Notes under the pieces: model-generated
The model's input: the letters and a program-made list of their open reading frames with translations, nothing else
What the model was told of the DNA's origin: nothing
Database searches by the model: none
Program-made: the position numbers and the translations under genes
Origin: an uncultured Erythrobacter sp.
Lineage (GTDB): Bacteria > Pseudomonadota > Alphaproteobacteria > Sphingomonadales > Sphingomonadaceae
Direction: 5' to 3'
Assembly (NCBI GenBank): GCA_947503275.1
Contig: CANNCZ010000001.1
Location: 1,240,001-1,304,000, forward strand
Length of the DNA stretch: 64,000 nt
In this document: positions 44,527 to 53,896 of the stretch, piece after piece
Layout: the number at the start of each line of letters is the position of its first letter
How positions within the stretch are numbered: position 1 is the stretch's first letter

Positions 44527-46485
44527 ATGATGACACGCGAAGAGCAACTCAAAGAAGCGCAATCCGCACTGCAATCGGGCCAGTTTGAGGCTGGCTTGAA
44601 CGCCGCGCGCGCTGTGTTGGCTGACAACCCAGCCGATGGCGAAGCGCTGTATATGGCGGCGGTTGCGGCGCGCTATCTGAAGCAGTTCGACACCGCTAGC
44701 GAGCACCTTTCCGCGCTACACGCCGCCATGCCTGAATATGGCCGTGCCTGGCAGGAAGAGGGGCATCTTGCGTTGGCTCGCGGCGACAATTCGGCGGCGC
44801 TGGCGGCATTCGTGCGCGCGACACGGTTCAACCCTGCGCTAGAGGCAAGCTGGCGCGAACAAGCGCGTTTGCAGACCGAGGCTGGGCGCGTTGGTGAAGC
44901 GCAAGCGGCGAATGCACAACGTGATCGTTTGGCGAAATTGCCGCGCGAATTACTAGCTGTGACCAACCATCTGGCAGAGGGGCGTTTGATGCGGGCAGAG
45001 GAAATCTGCCGCCACTTCCTACGCCGGAACCCCAAAAACGTGGAAGGCATGCGGCTGCTGGCTAAGATCGGGATTGATCTGGGCATTCTGGACGATGCGG
45101 AATTCCTGCTGGAAAGCGCGGTCGAATTTTCGCCGGACGATGTGCAATTGCGCTTTGACTATATCGATGCCCTGCGCCGCCGTCAGAAATCGGCCGAAGC
45201 CCGCGAACAGGCAGAGCTGTTGTATCAGCGTGATCCCGCCAATGCGTTGTTCCAAAGCCGCCTTGCGATCGAGTGCATTCAAACGGGTGATTATGATCGG
45301 GGCTTGGAACTGTTCGACAGCGTCCTTGAGAAAATTCCCAATGATCCGGCCAGCCTAACCAGCCGCGGCCATGCGCTCAAAACGAAGGGGGACCGAGCAG
45401 AGGCGGAGGCCAGTTATCGCGCTGCTATTACCGCCAAACCCGATCACGGTGATGCCTATTATGCGCTCGCCAACCTCAAAACCTATCGCTTTGACGCTGA
45501 CGAACTGGCCGCGATGAAGGCGCAGGTGGAGCGTACGGATCTCGCCTTTATGGACCGTGTGCACCTCAACTTTGCGCTGGCCAAAGCGTTAGAGGATGAG
45601 GGCGATTATGAGGGTGCCTTTGCGTGTTATGACAAAGGCAATGCGTTGAAACGTGCGCAGACCCGGTACAGCGCGGACGGGATGACAAAGGAGTTGGCGC
45701 GGCAAAAGGAGCATTGCACGCCTGACCTCTTCGCCAAGCATCAAGGCGCAGGCCATACCGCGCCTGACCCAATTTTCATCCTTGGCCTGCCACGCGCGGG
45801 TTCAACCTTGCTAGAGCAGATCCTCGCCAGCCACTCGCAGATAGACGGCACGCTGGAGCTGCCTAATATCCTCGCGCTGGCGCACCGGTTACGCGGGCGC
45901 AAAGCGGGGCAGTCGCTCTACCCGCAAGTGTTGCATGATTTGAGCGCGGAGCAATTGGAAAAGTTCGGCGCAGACTTCATCGAAAACACCCGCATTCACC
46001 GCGCTGGCGCACCGTTCTTCATTGACAAGATGCCGAACAATTTTCGCCATATCGGCCTGATCCACCTGATCCTGCCGAATGCGAAAATCATCGACGCGCG
46101 CAGAGCGCCCATGGATTGCTGTTTCTCTGGCTTCAAACAGCTCTTCGCCGAGGGTCAGGAGTTCACCTATGGCCTCACCGAAGTGGGCCGGTACTACGCC
46201 GATTATGTCGACTTGATGGACCATTGGGATGCGGTTCTGCCGGGCAAAGTCCTGCGTGTGCAGCACGAAGATGTGCTCGATGATCTGGAGGGGCAAACCC
46301 GGCGCATGCTCGACTATCTGGAAGTGCCATTTGAGGAACAATGCCTCGCCTTCCACCAAACCGACCGCGCCGTGCGCACCGCCTCATCCGAACAAGTGCG
46401 CGAGCCGATCAACCGCAAGGGTCAGGATGCGTGGAAACCGTTTGAGCCGTGGTTGGGCGATTTGAAGGCGGCCCTAGGGAAGTGA
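44527..46485 (+). CDS. TPR-repeat protein fused to a sulfotransferase domain
   Basis: 652 residues. Residues 1 to about 410 are tetratricopeptide-like helical pairs (SGQFEAGLNAARAVLADNPA, GDRAEAEASYRAAITAKPDH, GDAYYALANL). The C-terminal third is a sulfotransferase with the PAPS-binding 5'-PSB loop in LGLPRAGSTLLEQILASHS and a 3'-PB-like IIDARRAPMDCCFSGFKQLF. No signal peptide, so cytosolic. This TPR-sulfotransferase architecture is common in alphaproteobacteria; the acceptor may be a protein or a polysaccharide. ATG at 44527 or 44530. It lies 29 bases after the receptor's terminator, so it is an independent unit. Confidence 0.88.
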   Translation: MMTREEQLKEAQSALQSGQFEAGLNAARAVLADNPADGEALYMAAVAARYLKQFDTASEHLSALHAAMPEYGRAWQEEGHLALARGDNSAALAAFVRATRFNPALEASWREQARLQTEAGRVGEAQAANAQRDRLAKLPRELLAVTNHLAEGRLMRAEEICRHFLRRNPKNVEGMRLLAKIGIDLGILDDAEFLLESAVEFSPDDVQLRFDYIDALRRRQKSAEAREQAELLYQRDPANALFQSRLAIECIQTGDYDRGLELFDSVLEKIPNDPASLTSRGHALKTKGDRAEAEASYRAAITAKPDHGDAYYALANLKTYRFDADELAAMKAQVERTDLAFMDRVHLNFALAKALEDEGDYEGAFACYDKGNALKRAQTRYSADGMTKELARQKEHCTPDLFAKHQGAGHTAPDPIFILGLPRAGSTLLEQILASHSQIDGTLELPNILALAHRLRGRKAGQSLYPQVLHDLSAEQLEKFGADFIENTRIHRAGAPFFIDKMPNNFRHIGLIHLILPNAKIIDARRAPMDCCFSGFKQLFAEGQEFTYGLTEVGRYYADYVDLMDHWDAVLPGKVLRVQHEDVLDDLEGQTRRMLDYLEVPFEEQCLAFHQTDRAVRTASSEQVREPINRKGQDAWKPFEPWLGDLKAALGK

Positions 46486-46506
46486 CCGGGGAGTAGGCGC
46501 GGCGCC

Positions 46507-47118
46507 TCACTCCATATGTTTCAAACCCACCCGCAAGTAATCCCAGCCGGTGATGCAAGTCAGCACCGCCGCTGCCCATAGGGCGACCAATCCGACCACA
46601 TGGACCCAGCTTTCCGCCAATGTGGCGCAAGTCGGCGCATCGAGCGATTGGCACGGTTGGCCATGCACAGCCCCGCCAAGGATCAGCATGGCGAGCGCGA
46701 TAAGCTGAAACGCGGTCTTCCACTTGGCGAGTTTTGAGACGGGGACTGACACCTGAATGCCGCCCAGAAACTCGCGCAGGCCTGATACCGCTATCTCTCG
46801 GATCAAGATGATCGTGCCCGCAATAACATGCACATCGCCCACATACGGCCCGCGCAAATACCCTTGTGCGGTCAGGATCAGGATCACGGCCGCCACCATG
46901 ATTTTGTCCGCAATCGGATCGAGGAAGATGCCCAATTTCGACACCGTCCCCTGTGCCCGCGCCAGATATCCATCGAGGAAATCGGTAAGAGCAATCACGC
47001 AGTAAAGCAGGAACCCAATCAGATAGCCGAGCTGCCAATCCGGCCACCACAGGAAGAACCCGAGCAACGGAACCGCGAAAATCCGCGACAGTGTCAATAT
47101 GTTAGGCAGCGTCAGCAT
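46507..47118 (-). CDS. pgsA: CDP-diacylglycerol-glycerol-3-phosphate 3-phosphatidyltransferase
   Basis: About 203 residues, integral membrane, making phosphatidylglycerophosphate. The CDP-alcohol phosphotransferase motif is intact: LDGYLARAQG, then KLGIFLDPIADK, giving DGxxARx8Gx3Dx3D. I chose the ATG at 47118 (MLTLPNILTLSRI), which is where homologues begin; the frame extends to 47184 without conservation. A loop of about 25 residues after the fifth helix contains two cysteines (QPCQSLDAPTCA), not usual for the family. Divergent from the lipid transporter gene. Confidence 0.95.
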   Translation of the reverse strand: MLTLPNILTLSRIFAVPLLGFFLWWPDWQLGYLIGFLLYCVIALTDFLDGYLARAQGTVSKLGIFLDPIADKIMVAAVILILTAQGYLRGPYVGDVHVIAGTIILIREIAVSGLREFLGGIQVSVPVSKLAKWKTAFQLIALAMLILGGAVHGQPCQSLDAPTCATLAESWVHVVGLVALWAAAVLTCITGWDYLRVGLKHME

Positions 47119-47252
47119 AATCTTTGCACAACCCCTTAGCCGGTCTGAGCCCCAAGCAAAACAGTTAGCGCAGCTGTGATGCACAGGACTTGTGCCTTAA
47201 CACTTAACCGCTATGTCAGCATGATAGAGAACGGGCGGGCGCACCACACTGC

Positions 47253-48659
47253 ATGACAACATCGACGAATTTGTTGCGCCAAAAGCGCTTTATGCCGTTG
47301 ATGGTCACGCAATTCTTCAACGCGTTTAATGACAATCTGTTCAAGACCGCGCTGGTCCTGTTCGTGGTCTACTCGGTCTATAATGACGAGAAGCAGGAAG
47401 CGCTTTTTAGCGGCCTCGCCTCTGTCATTTTCATCGTGCCGTTCGTTCTGCTGTCCGCGCTGGCGGGGCAATTGGCGGACACTCGCGACAAGGCGGCGAT
47501 CATTCGTGTTGTCAAACTGTGCGAAATCGGATGGGCGTCGCTGGGCGCGATTGGCCTGTTCATGGCGTGGCAGGGGATCATGGTGCACACCGTTGCTATC
47601 CCGCTGCTTTTGTTTGTGGTGTTCCTTGCCGCGGCACAGTCCACATTTCTGGGGCCGATCAAATATGCGATCCTCCCACAACATCTTGAAGCAGAACAGG
47701 TTCTACCCGGCACAGGTTTAGTCGAAGCCGGTACCTATATTGCGATTTTGACAGGGACAATATTGGCCGGATTTATCGCGGTCGAGTTGGCGATGGTGTT
47801 GGTCGTGATCACCGCAATTGTTGGCTATTTCATCAGCCGATTGGTGCCGGATGCACCTCCGCAAAGCGACTATGAGATGCACTACCCGCTGCTTGAACCC
47901 TATGCGAAGAAAGTCTCCAATCCGGTGCTGCGTTGGTTGGGGTTTGTGCCCGTTGCCATCGCGGATCAAGTGACGATGAGCTTTAAGCTGGTCCGAGACA
48001 CGATGCACAACCGCGAAATCTGGCTCGCGATCGTTGCGATCAGTTTCTTTTGGACCATCGGCGCGGTTCTGTTCATCCAATTTCCGCCGCTGGCCAAGAA
48101 CCAATTGCTTGCGAGCAAAGAGGTGGCCAGCTTCTTTCTCGTCATATTCTCAATTGGAATTGCGATCGGATCGGTGGGGATCAACGCATTGTTGAAGGGT
48201 GAAGTTTCTGCGCGCTTCTCTCCGATCTCTGTGATCGTGATGGGCGCTTTTGTTATCGGTTTTTACGTCGTCGCAAAGGCTTGGACACCCAACGCCGCAG
48301 GTGAATTGCTGCCGATCCAAGTCTGGCTTTTGGAGCCATTGGCCATACCTTTGTCCCTGATGCTGCTGGGTATCTCCACGGCTGGCGGGTTCTTTGTTGT
48401 GCCACTTTATGCGTTCTTGACCACCCGATGCGCGCATGACGCCGCCGCCCGCACGATTGCCGCCAACAATATCGTCAATTCATTGTCGATGGTGATCGGG
48501 TCTGTGATCGCCATTGGCATGACCACTCTGGGCATTCCAGTAGTTGAGCAATTGCTGCTCGCAGGGGCAATGACAATGGTTTCAGCGTGGCTGGGCTGGC
48601 TGTTGTTCAAAGCCGAAAAAGACGCCGCCGCGCTCAAAAGCGAAGCGGCGCAGCAGTAA
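47253..48659 (+). CDS. MFS transporter, LplT-like (lysophospholipid flippase family)
   Basis: 468 residues with twelve helices. The opening FMPLMVTQFFNAFNDNLFKT and the segment AAQSTFLGPIKYAILPQHLE are hallmarks of LplT and of the N-terminal half of fused Aas-type proteins, which return lysophospholipids to the inner leaflet for re-acylation. The acyltransferase/acyl-ACP synthetase domains found in fused forms are absent here. The divergent pgsA neighbour adds a lipid context. The substrate is inferred from the family only. Confidence 0.88.
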   Translation: MTTSTNLLRQKRFMPLMVTQFFNAFNDNLFKTALVLFVVYSVYNDEKQEALFSGLASVIFIVPFVLLSALAGQLADTRDKAAIIRVVKLCEIGWASLGAIGLFMAWQGIMVHTVAIPLLLFVVFLAAAQSTFLGPIKYAILPQHLEAEQVLPGTGLVEAGTYIAILTGTILAGFIAVELAMVLVVITAIVGYFISRLVPDAPPQSDYEMHYPLLEPYAKKVSNPVLRWLGFVPVAIADQVTMSFKLVRDTMHNREIWLAIVAISFFWTIGAVLFIQFPPLAKNQLLASKEVASFFLVIFSIGIAIGSVGINALLKGEVSARFSPISVIVMGAFVIGFYVVAKAWTPNAAGELLPIQVWLLEPLAIPLSLMLLGISTAGGFFVVPLYAFLTTRCAHDAAARTIAANNIVNSLSMVIGSVIAIGMTTLGIPVVEQLLLAGAMTMVSAWLGWLLFKAEKDAAALKSEAAQQ

Positions 48660-48661
48660 GC

Positions 48662-48916
48662 TCACATAATAAAGACAAGGACCGCGGCAGTTGTCGCGAC
48701 ATAAGTGCTGGCGACACCGCGCACATCGTCCATCGTCAAGCGCCACAGACTTTCAGCCGGAATATCATGCAGATCATCGCGCACATGCGGCGGCAAATGC
48801 GCCCGGAACGGATGCTGGGCGCGCTCGTCAGTCAGGACCAGACTGCGACGTTTTGCGGTATCGCTCGGCTCAACCGGGCGTTGCACTAGAGTGCTGGAAA
48901 GAGGTGCATAGCTCAT
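48662..48916 (-). CDS. Small protein with C-terminal hydrophobic segment, unknown function
   Basis: 84 residues, not recognised. A charged, proline-containing N-terminus (VQRPVEPSDTAKRRSLVLTD) leads to RAHLPPHVRDDLHDIPAESL and ends in a short hydrophobic tail VASTYVATTAAVLVFIM, which could be a tail anchor. It ends two bases after the convergent transporter stop and fills the gap to the ThDP enzyme promoter. There is no strong ribosome site before the ATG. A real conserved small gene seems more likely than chance, but only moderately. Confidence 0.5.
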   Translation of the reverse strand: MSYAPLSSTLVQRPVEPSDTAKRRSLVLTDERAQHPFRAHLPPHVRDDLHDIPAESLWRLTMDDVRGVASTYVATTAAVLVFIM

Positions 48917-49048
48917 GGGTCATGGTGTTAACACTTTCTTAACCTGTGGCGAGAGCATGCTTTCCCCTGCCCAAAAGCGGGACAGTAAGCGCACCTTGTG
49001 GTTAATCGGCTGACCGCCTAACCGACAAGTAACAGGAGAAACCATTTC

Positions 49049-50746
49049 GTGACCAACACTGCCAATGACATCGCTCAAACCGCCGCAGAATTGCTTGTCG
49101 ATTGTCTGGTCGAACAGGGAGCCGACCGCATTTTCACTGTGCCGGGCGAGAGTTTTTTGGCGGTGTTGGATGCGCTGCACGAACGCTCTGACATAGAGAC
49201 AGTGACGTGCCGGCAAGAAGGCGGCGCAGCGTTTATGGCGTGTGCGGATGGTGCGATGAGTGCAGCGGAAACGATCCGTCCCGGCATCGCCTTTGTTACA
49301 CGGGGACCGGGCGCAACAAATGCCAGCATCGGAGTGCATGTCGCGCATCAGGATTCGCAGCCGATGATCCTATTTGTCGGTGACGTCGCCCGCCCGATGC
49401 GCGATCGCGAAGGGTTTCAGGAAGTCAATTTTGAGGCTTTCTTTGGCCCCATCTGCAAATGGGCGGCGCGCATCGATGACCCGGCGCGAATCCCCGAATA
49501 CATCGCCCGTGCGCATTCGGTTGCAATCAGCGGACGGCCCGGCCCCGTAGTCCTCGCCCTGCCCGAGGATATGCTCTGCGATGCGGTTGATACCAGCCTC
49601 ACCCCGCGCCCACTCACAACTCGCCCCGCCCAGGCCGTATGCCCCGATGCGATGCAGGCGCTGTTCGCGATGATCGGCGATGCCGCCAGCCCGATTGCGA
49701 TTATCGGCGGTGCCGGATGGAATACGAAAGCGCGAGAGCATTTTGCGAGCTTTGCGACCAGCATCGGCCTACCCACCGCGACCGCTTTCCGGCGGCAGGA
49801 CGCGATTGATCCCGCCTCCCCGGTCTATGCGGGCAATCTCGGCTATGGCCCCAATCCCAAATTGGTTGAGCGGGTAAAGAATGCTGACCTGGTGCTCGCT
49901 GTGGGAGCGCGGTTGGGTGAGGCGACGACCGATGGCTATGAAGTCATCACCCCGGACCACCCCGGACAAACCTTGATCCATGTGCACCCTGACCCTGATG
50001 AGTTGGGACGTGTCTATCGCGCTGATTTAGCGCTCGCCTGCTCAGTCGATGAGTTCGCAGAGGCGGCCGCCCTGTGGGAGGATCATGCGATCATCACGTT
50101 TGATGCTGGCGCTGAGGCGCATAAGGAATGGCTGACTTGGGCAACCCACGCCCCATCGGATAACCCACCTGCGCTCGATATGGCGGCTTGTGTAACCGCG
50201 ATGCGCGACATGCTCCCAGACGATGCGATCATCTGCAATGGAGCGGGCAATTTTGCGGGATGGTGGCATCGTTATTGGCGCTATGCCGGATATCCCAGCC
50301 AGCTTGCCCCCACCGCTGGCGCAATGGGATACGGCCTTCCCGCCAGTGTCGCTGCCGCCTTGCGGCACAAGGATCGCACCGTCGTCGCAGTCGCCGGGGA
50401 TGGCGATTTTCTGATGAATGGACAGGAGCTCGCGACCGCTGCGCAATATGGCGCAAACCTGATCGTGCTGGTGGTTGATAACAGCGCATACGGCACAATC
50501 CGCATGCACCAAGAGCGCGAATATCCTGGCCGCGTCTCGGGTACCCAACTCGCCAATCCCGACTTCGCAGCCCTAGGCGCAGCATTCGGCGCGTGGAGTG
50601 CGACCGCCTCCACGACAGAGGAATTCACACAGGCGCTCACCGAGGCGCAAAGCCGCAGCGGCATCCGCCTTATTCATATGGAAATCGACGTCGAACAACT
50701 CGCCGCCAGCGGCGCCACGATTAGCGGGCTGCGAGCGAAAGCCTAA
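49049..50746 (+). CDS. Thiamine-diphosphate-dependent enzyme, acetolactate-synthase-like
   Basis: 565 residues with the three-domain layout of the POX/AHAS superfamily. The PYR domain has FTVPGESFLAVLDAL and the activating glutamate in TCRQEGGAAFMACADG. The middle domain carries SPIAIIGGAGWNTKA. The PP domain has AGDGDFLMNGQELATAAQYG, the GDG-N thiamine-binding motif. GTG start with AACAGGAGAAACC upstream. There is no small regulatory subunit gene nearby, so it is unlikely to be the biosynthetic IlvB; a decarboxylase, lyase or catabolic carboligase role is as likely. The specific reaction cannot be assigned. Confidence 0.88.
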   Translation: MTNTANDIAQTAAELLVDCLVEQGADRIFTVPGESFLAVLDALHERSDIETVTCRQEGGAAFMACADGAMSAAETIRPGIAFVTRGPGATNASIGVHVAHQDSQPMILFVGDVARPMRDREGFQEVNFEAFFGPICKWAARIDDPARIPEYIARAHSVAISGRPGPVVLALPEDMLCDAVDTSLTPRPLTTRPAQAVCPDAMQALFAMIGDAASPIAIIGGAGWNTKAREHFASFATSIGLPTATAFRRQDAIDPASPVYAGNLGYGPNPKLVERVKNADLVLAVGARLGEATTDGYEVITPDHPGQTLIHVHPDPDELGRVYRADLALACSVDEFAEAAALWEDHAIITFDAGAEAHKEWLTWATHAPSDNPPALDMAACVTAMRDMLPDDAIICNGAGNFAGWWHRYWRYAGYPSQLAPTAGAMGYGLPASVAAALRHKDRTVVAVAGDGDFLMNGQELATAAQYGANLIVLVVDNSAYGTIRMHQEREYPGRVSGTQLANPDFAALGAAFGAWSATASTTEEFTQALTEAQSRSGIRLIHMEIDVEQLAASGATISGLRAKA

Positions 50747-50760
50747 CTAAGCCCCAGCTC

Positions 50761-51171
50761 TCAACCTTCCGCCATCTCGCAGATCAGCTCCCACTCATCA
50801 GGGCGGATCTTGGCGACCGATAGACGCGACAATCGCACCAGCTCGCATTCGGCGAGGCGCGGCTCTGCTTTGATTTGCTTGAGAGTGACGGGATTGTCGA
50901 ATTTGCGCACCGGTTTGAACTTCACCGCTGCCCATTTGCCGGTTTCATCAGTCGGGTCGAGAATGCCTGCGACGCTCACTTCACAAATGCCCACAATCTC
51001 TAGCCCCTCACGCGAGTGGTAGAAGAACGATTGATCGCCCACTTCCATCGCGCGCAAATTCAGTTTGGCCGTATGGTTGCGCACACCGTCCCACACGCCT
51101 TCGACCTCTTCGACAAGATCATCCCAGCTGTATTTAAACGGTTCAGATTTGACCAACCAGTAATTTGCCAA
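50761..51171 (-). CDS. EVE domain protein
   Basis: 136 residues, a single EVE (PUA-like) domain as in human THYN1. The hallmark YWLVKSEPFKYSWDDL opens the domain, followed by GVWDGVRNHTAKLNLRAMEV and FFYHSREGLEIVGICEV. Such domains recognise modified bases (for example 5-methylcytosine derivatives) or bind modified RNA. I chose a TTG start at 51171 (LANYWLVKSEP), because it has GGAGAG seven bases upstream and homologues begin there; an ATG at 51210 adds an unconserved stretch. No modification enzyme is beside it. Confidence 0.85.
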   Translation of the reverse strand: MANYWLVKSEPFKYSWDDLVEEVEGVWDGVRNHTAKLNLRAMEVGDQSFFYHSREGLEIVGICEVSVAGILDPTDETGKWAAVKFKPVRKFDNPVTLKQIKAEPRLAECELVRLSRLSVAKIRPDEWELICEMAEG

Positions 51172-51349
51172 GGGTGCTCTCCGTAACGCGTGCGATAACT
51201 GCTTCCACAATAAACCGCTGCCTGACCCGGCACCACCCCTTTGAGCACACGATTCCCAAGGCGGTTAACTCGATCTTTAGCAAGAGGTCTCATATCGGGC
51301 AGACTTGCACACAACAGGGGCGGTCCGTTTGGTGGCCGGAGCAGATTAC

Positions 51350-53008
51350 GTGGCAAACGAGGAAAACAAAAAGCGATTGGCCAACGCAGACCGCGATCTG
51401 GTCGCGCTTGGCATTGCGACTGCCTCAATCATCCTGTTCGTGGCAACCGGCAGCTCGGTTTTGCCCGGCGCGATTGATGCGATTATCTCTGGTGGAGCGG
51501 GGCCGGATCACTTGTTGGTGAACGCGCTCTTGCTCAATGTTGTGCTCGTGATTTTTGGCTGGCGGCGGTACCGCGAATTGCGCGATGAGATCACCGAACG
51601 CCGCAGCGCAGAGGCCTTAGCCCGCGAATTGGCAGAGATTGATCCGCTGACCGGATGCCTCAACCGCCGCAGCATGACAGAGGCTACAGAGCAATTGCGC
51701 GAGAGTGCCTTTGCTGATCGTATGGCGATTGCCTATTGCATGATCGACTTTGATAACTTCAAAAACATCAATGATATGCACGGGCATTCGATTGGCGATT
51801 CGGTGCTCGTCACTATGGCACAGCGCATTCGCGAAAGTCTGCCAAAGCAGGCCCAGCTGGCGCGGCTTGGCGGGGATGAATTCGCTTTTGCCTGCCCTTA
51901 TGATCCCGCAACCCGTGATCGCATCGATGACCTGATCATCCGCTTGTTTGAGCAGATGGCGCGGCCGTTTGAACTGGAAACCATCACGCTTGATGCGACC
52001 ATCTCAATCGGCATTGCGACCGATCATGATGAGCATGGCTACAACCCCGATCTCGCATCAGCAGAGGTGTTGATGCAGCATGCCGACATCGCGATGTACA
52101 CGGCCAAGAAACAGGGCAAGAACCGCTATTTCTGGTTCGAGCCCACCATGGAAAACGAGCTGCGTTTCCGCAATGAGTTGGAAACAGGCATCCGCCGCGG
52201 TTTGGCCGTGGGTGAATTTGTGCCGTATTACGAACAGCAAGTTGACCTTGAATCCGGCGACTTGGTCGGATTTGAGATGCTGGCGCGGTGGAAGTCGCCC
52301 GATATGGGCCTCGTCAGCCCCGAAATCTTCATTCCCATCGCCGAGGAAATCGGTCTGATTACGGACCTATCCGACAGCTTGATGGATCAGGCGTTTATTG
52401 ATGCACGCGAGTGGGATGAGAGCCTCACTCTATCGATCAACATCTCACCCATTCAGCTGCGCGATCCATGGTTTGCACAAAAATTGCTCAAGATGCTGGT
52501 GAAGCACAATTTCCCAGCGCAACGGCTCGAAATTGAGATCACCGAAAGCTGTTTGCATGACAATATTGGCCTTGTGCGCTCGATCATCATGAGCCTGCGC
52601 AACCAGGGTGTGCGGATCAGTCTTGATGATTTTGGCACCGGTTATTCCTCGCTCGAACAGCTGCGCACGCTGCCCTTTGACCGGCTCAAAATTGATCGCA
52701 GCTTTGTCAGCGAGCTCAAAAACCCCAATGCCAATTCAAAGATCGTCGACGCTATCGTGTCGCTGGGTCGCGGGCTTGAACTGCCGATTACGGCAGAGGG
52801 GATTGAGGATGAGGCAATCCTCGACGCTCTCAAGAAAATGGGTAAGCTGAAAGGCCAAGGCTATCTGTATGGTAGGCCGGAAAGCGCCGAACAAGTGCGC
52901 GAACGGTTGGCCAGTGCTGGCAAGTTGATTGCGGCACCGCAAGAACCGGCCCCGACCGAGGCGGAAGAGAGCGGCGTGCCGACCATGCCCAAGATCGCCA
53001 ATATGTGA
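51350..53008 (+). CDS. GGDEF-EAL bifunctional cyclic-di-GMP protein
   Basis: About 552 residues. Two N-terminal membrane helices (VALGIATASIILFVATGSSV and LLVNALLLNVVLVIFGW) lead to a GGDEF domain (DPLTGCLNRRSMTEATE, active-site RLGGDEFAFA) and an EAL domain (GFEMLARWKSPDMG, SINISPIQLRD, EITESCL, LDDFGTGYSSLEQL). Both active sites look intact (EML replaces EAL in the first motif, a common variant), so it could make or break cyclic-di-GMP. No sensory domain beyond the membrane helices. GTG at 51350 with CGGAGC eight bases upstream is preferred over a TTG at 51305. The C-terminus is low-complexity. Confidence 0.92.
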   Translation: MANEENKKRLANADRDLVALGIATASIILFVATGSSVLPGAIDAIISGGAGPDHLLVNALLLNVVLVIFGWRRYRELRDEITERRSAEALARELAEIDPLTGCLNRRSMTEATEQLRESAFADRMAIAYCMIDFDNFKNINDMHGHSIGDSVLVTMAQRIRESLPKQAQLARLGGDEFAFACPYDPATRDRIDDLIIRLFEQMARPFELETITLDATISIGIATDHDEHGYNPDLASAEVLMQHADIAMYTAKKQGKNRYFWFEPTMENELRFRNELETGIRRGLAVGEFVPYYEQQVDLESGDLVGFEMLARWKSPDMGLVSPEIFIPIAEEIGLITDLSDSLMDQAFIDAREWDESLTLSINISPIQLRDPWFAQKLLKMLVKHNFPAQRLEIEITESCLHDNIGLVRSIIMSLRNQGVRISLDDFGTGYSSLEQLRTLPFDRLKIDRSFVSELKNPNANSKIVDAIVSLGRGLELPITAEGIEDEAILDALKKMGKLKGQGYLYGRPESAEQVRERLASAGKLIAAPQEPAPTEAEESGVPTMPKIANM

Positions 53009-53074
53009 TTGCGCGCGCGGCAAAGTGCCGCAACACTGGACGCTGGGCCTATGGGTGCATAGATGCAGGCCATC

Positions 53075-53896
53075 ATGCGCATCCCCTTTGTAAAAATGCA
53101 CGGACTTGGCAACGATTTCATCGTGCTTGATGCGCGTGCCGATGCGCTGCCTGAGATGACCAATGCGATCGCTCGCGCGCTGGCGGATCGGCGTGAGGGG
53201 ATTGGATGCGATCAGCTGGTTCTGCTGGAGCCGAGCGCGACTGAAGCGTTTCGTATGCGCTTCTTCAATTCTGATGGCGGCGAGGTTGAAGCGTGCGGCA
53301 ATGCATCGCGTGCGGTTGCTTTGCTGCATGGAAAAGCTGCGCAGGTTGAGACAGCTGGCGGGGCGCTGATGCTGGAGCCTGCAGGCGACAGCGCAACCGT
53401 GGATATGGGGTCGCCCCGGTTTGAATGGGACGCGATCCCCCTCGCCTATGCGATGGACACCGCGCAAATGCCGGTCGGTTGGCCAAGTAACAATGGCATG
53501 TTGGAGAACCCGATTGCAGTCAATGTCGGCAATCCGCACGTGGTGTTTTTCGTCGAGGATACTGAAACTGTCGACCTTACCACAATCGGCCCAGTGATAG
53601 AGCGCGACCCGCTTTTTCCGGCAGCAATCAATGTAAATGTCGCTAGCGTGGTTGGCACGGATCATGTGCGCCTGAATGTGTGGGAGCGCGGCGCGGGGTT
53701 GACCCGTGCTTGCGGAACTGGAGCCTGTGCGACCGCAGTGGCCGCGATCCAGCGCGGGCTGACCGGGCGGCGGGTGACTGTGACTTTGCCGGGCGGTGAT
53801 CTGGTGATTGAATGGGCACCGGGTGAGACAATTCGCATGACCGGCCCTGCAACAGAGGCCTATCGCGGCACGTTCGAATGGGATGATTTCGCGTGA
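53075..53896 (+). CDS. dapF: Diaminopimelate epimerase
   Basis: About 273 residues, converting LL- to meso-diaminopimelate for lysine and peptidoglycan. The two catalytic cysteines are visible: Cys74 in EACGNASRAV and Cys213 in RACGTGACAT. The N-terminal MHGLGNDFIVLDARADALPE is also typical. ATG at 53075 begins the conserved MRIPFVKMHG; a start four codons earlier is possible. The stop overlaps the GTG of mtaB by four bases, opening a run of four overlapping genes. Confidence 0.97.
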   Translation: MRIPFVKMHGLGNDFIVLDARADALPEMTNAIARALADRREGIGCDQLVLLEPSATEAFRMRFFNSDGGEVEACGNASRAVALLHGKAAQVETAGGALMLEPAGDSATVDMGSPRFEWDAIPLAYAMDTAQMPVGWPSNNGMLENPIAVNVGNPHVVFFVEDTETVDLTTIGPVIERDPLFPAAINVNVASVVGTDHVRLNVWERGAGLTRACGTGACATAVAAIQRGLTGRRVTVTLPGGDLVIEWAPGETIRMTGPATEAYRGTFEWDDFA

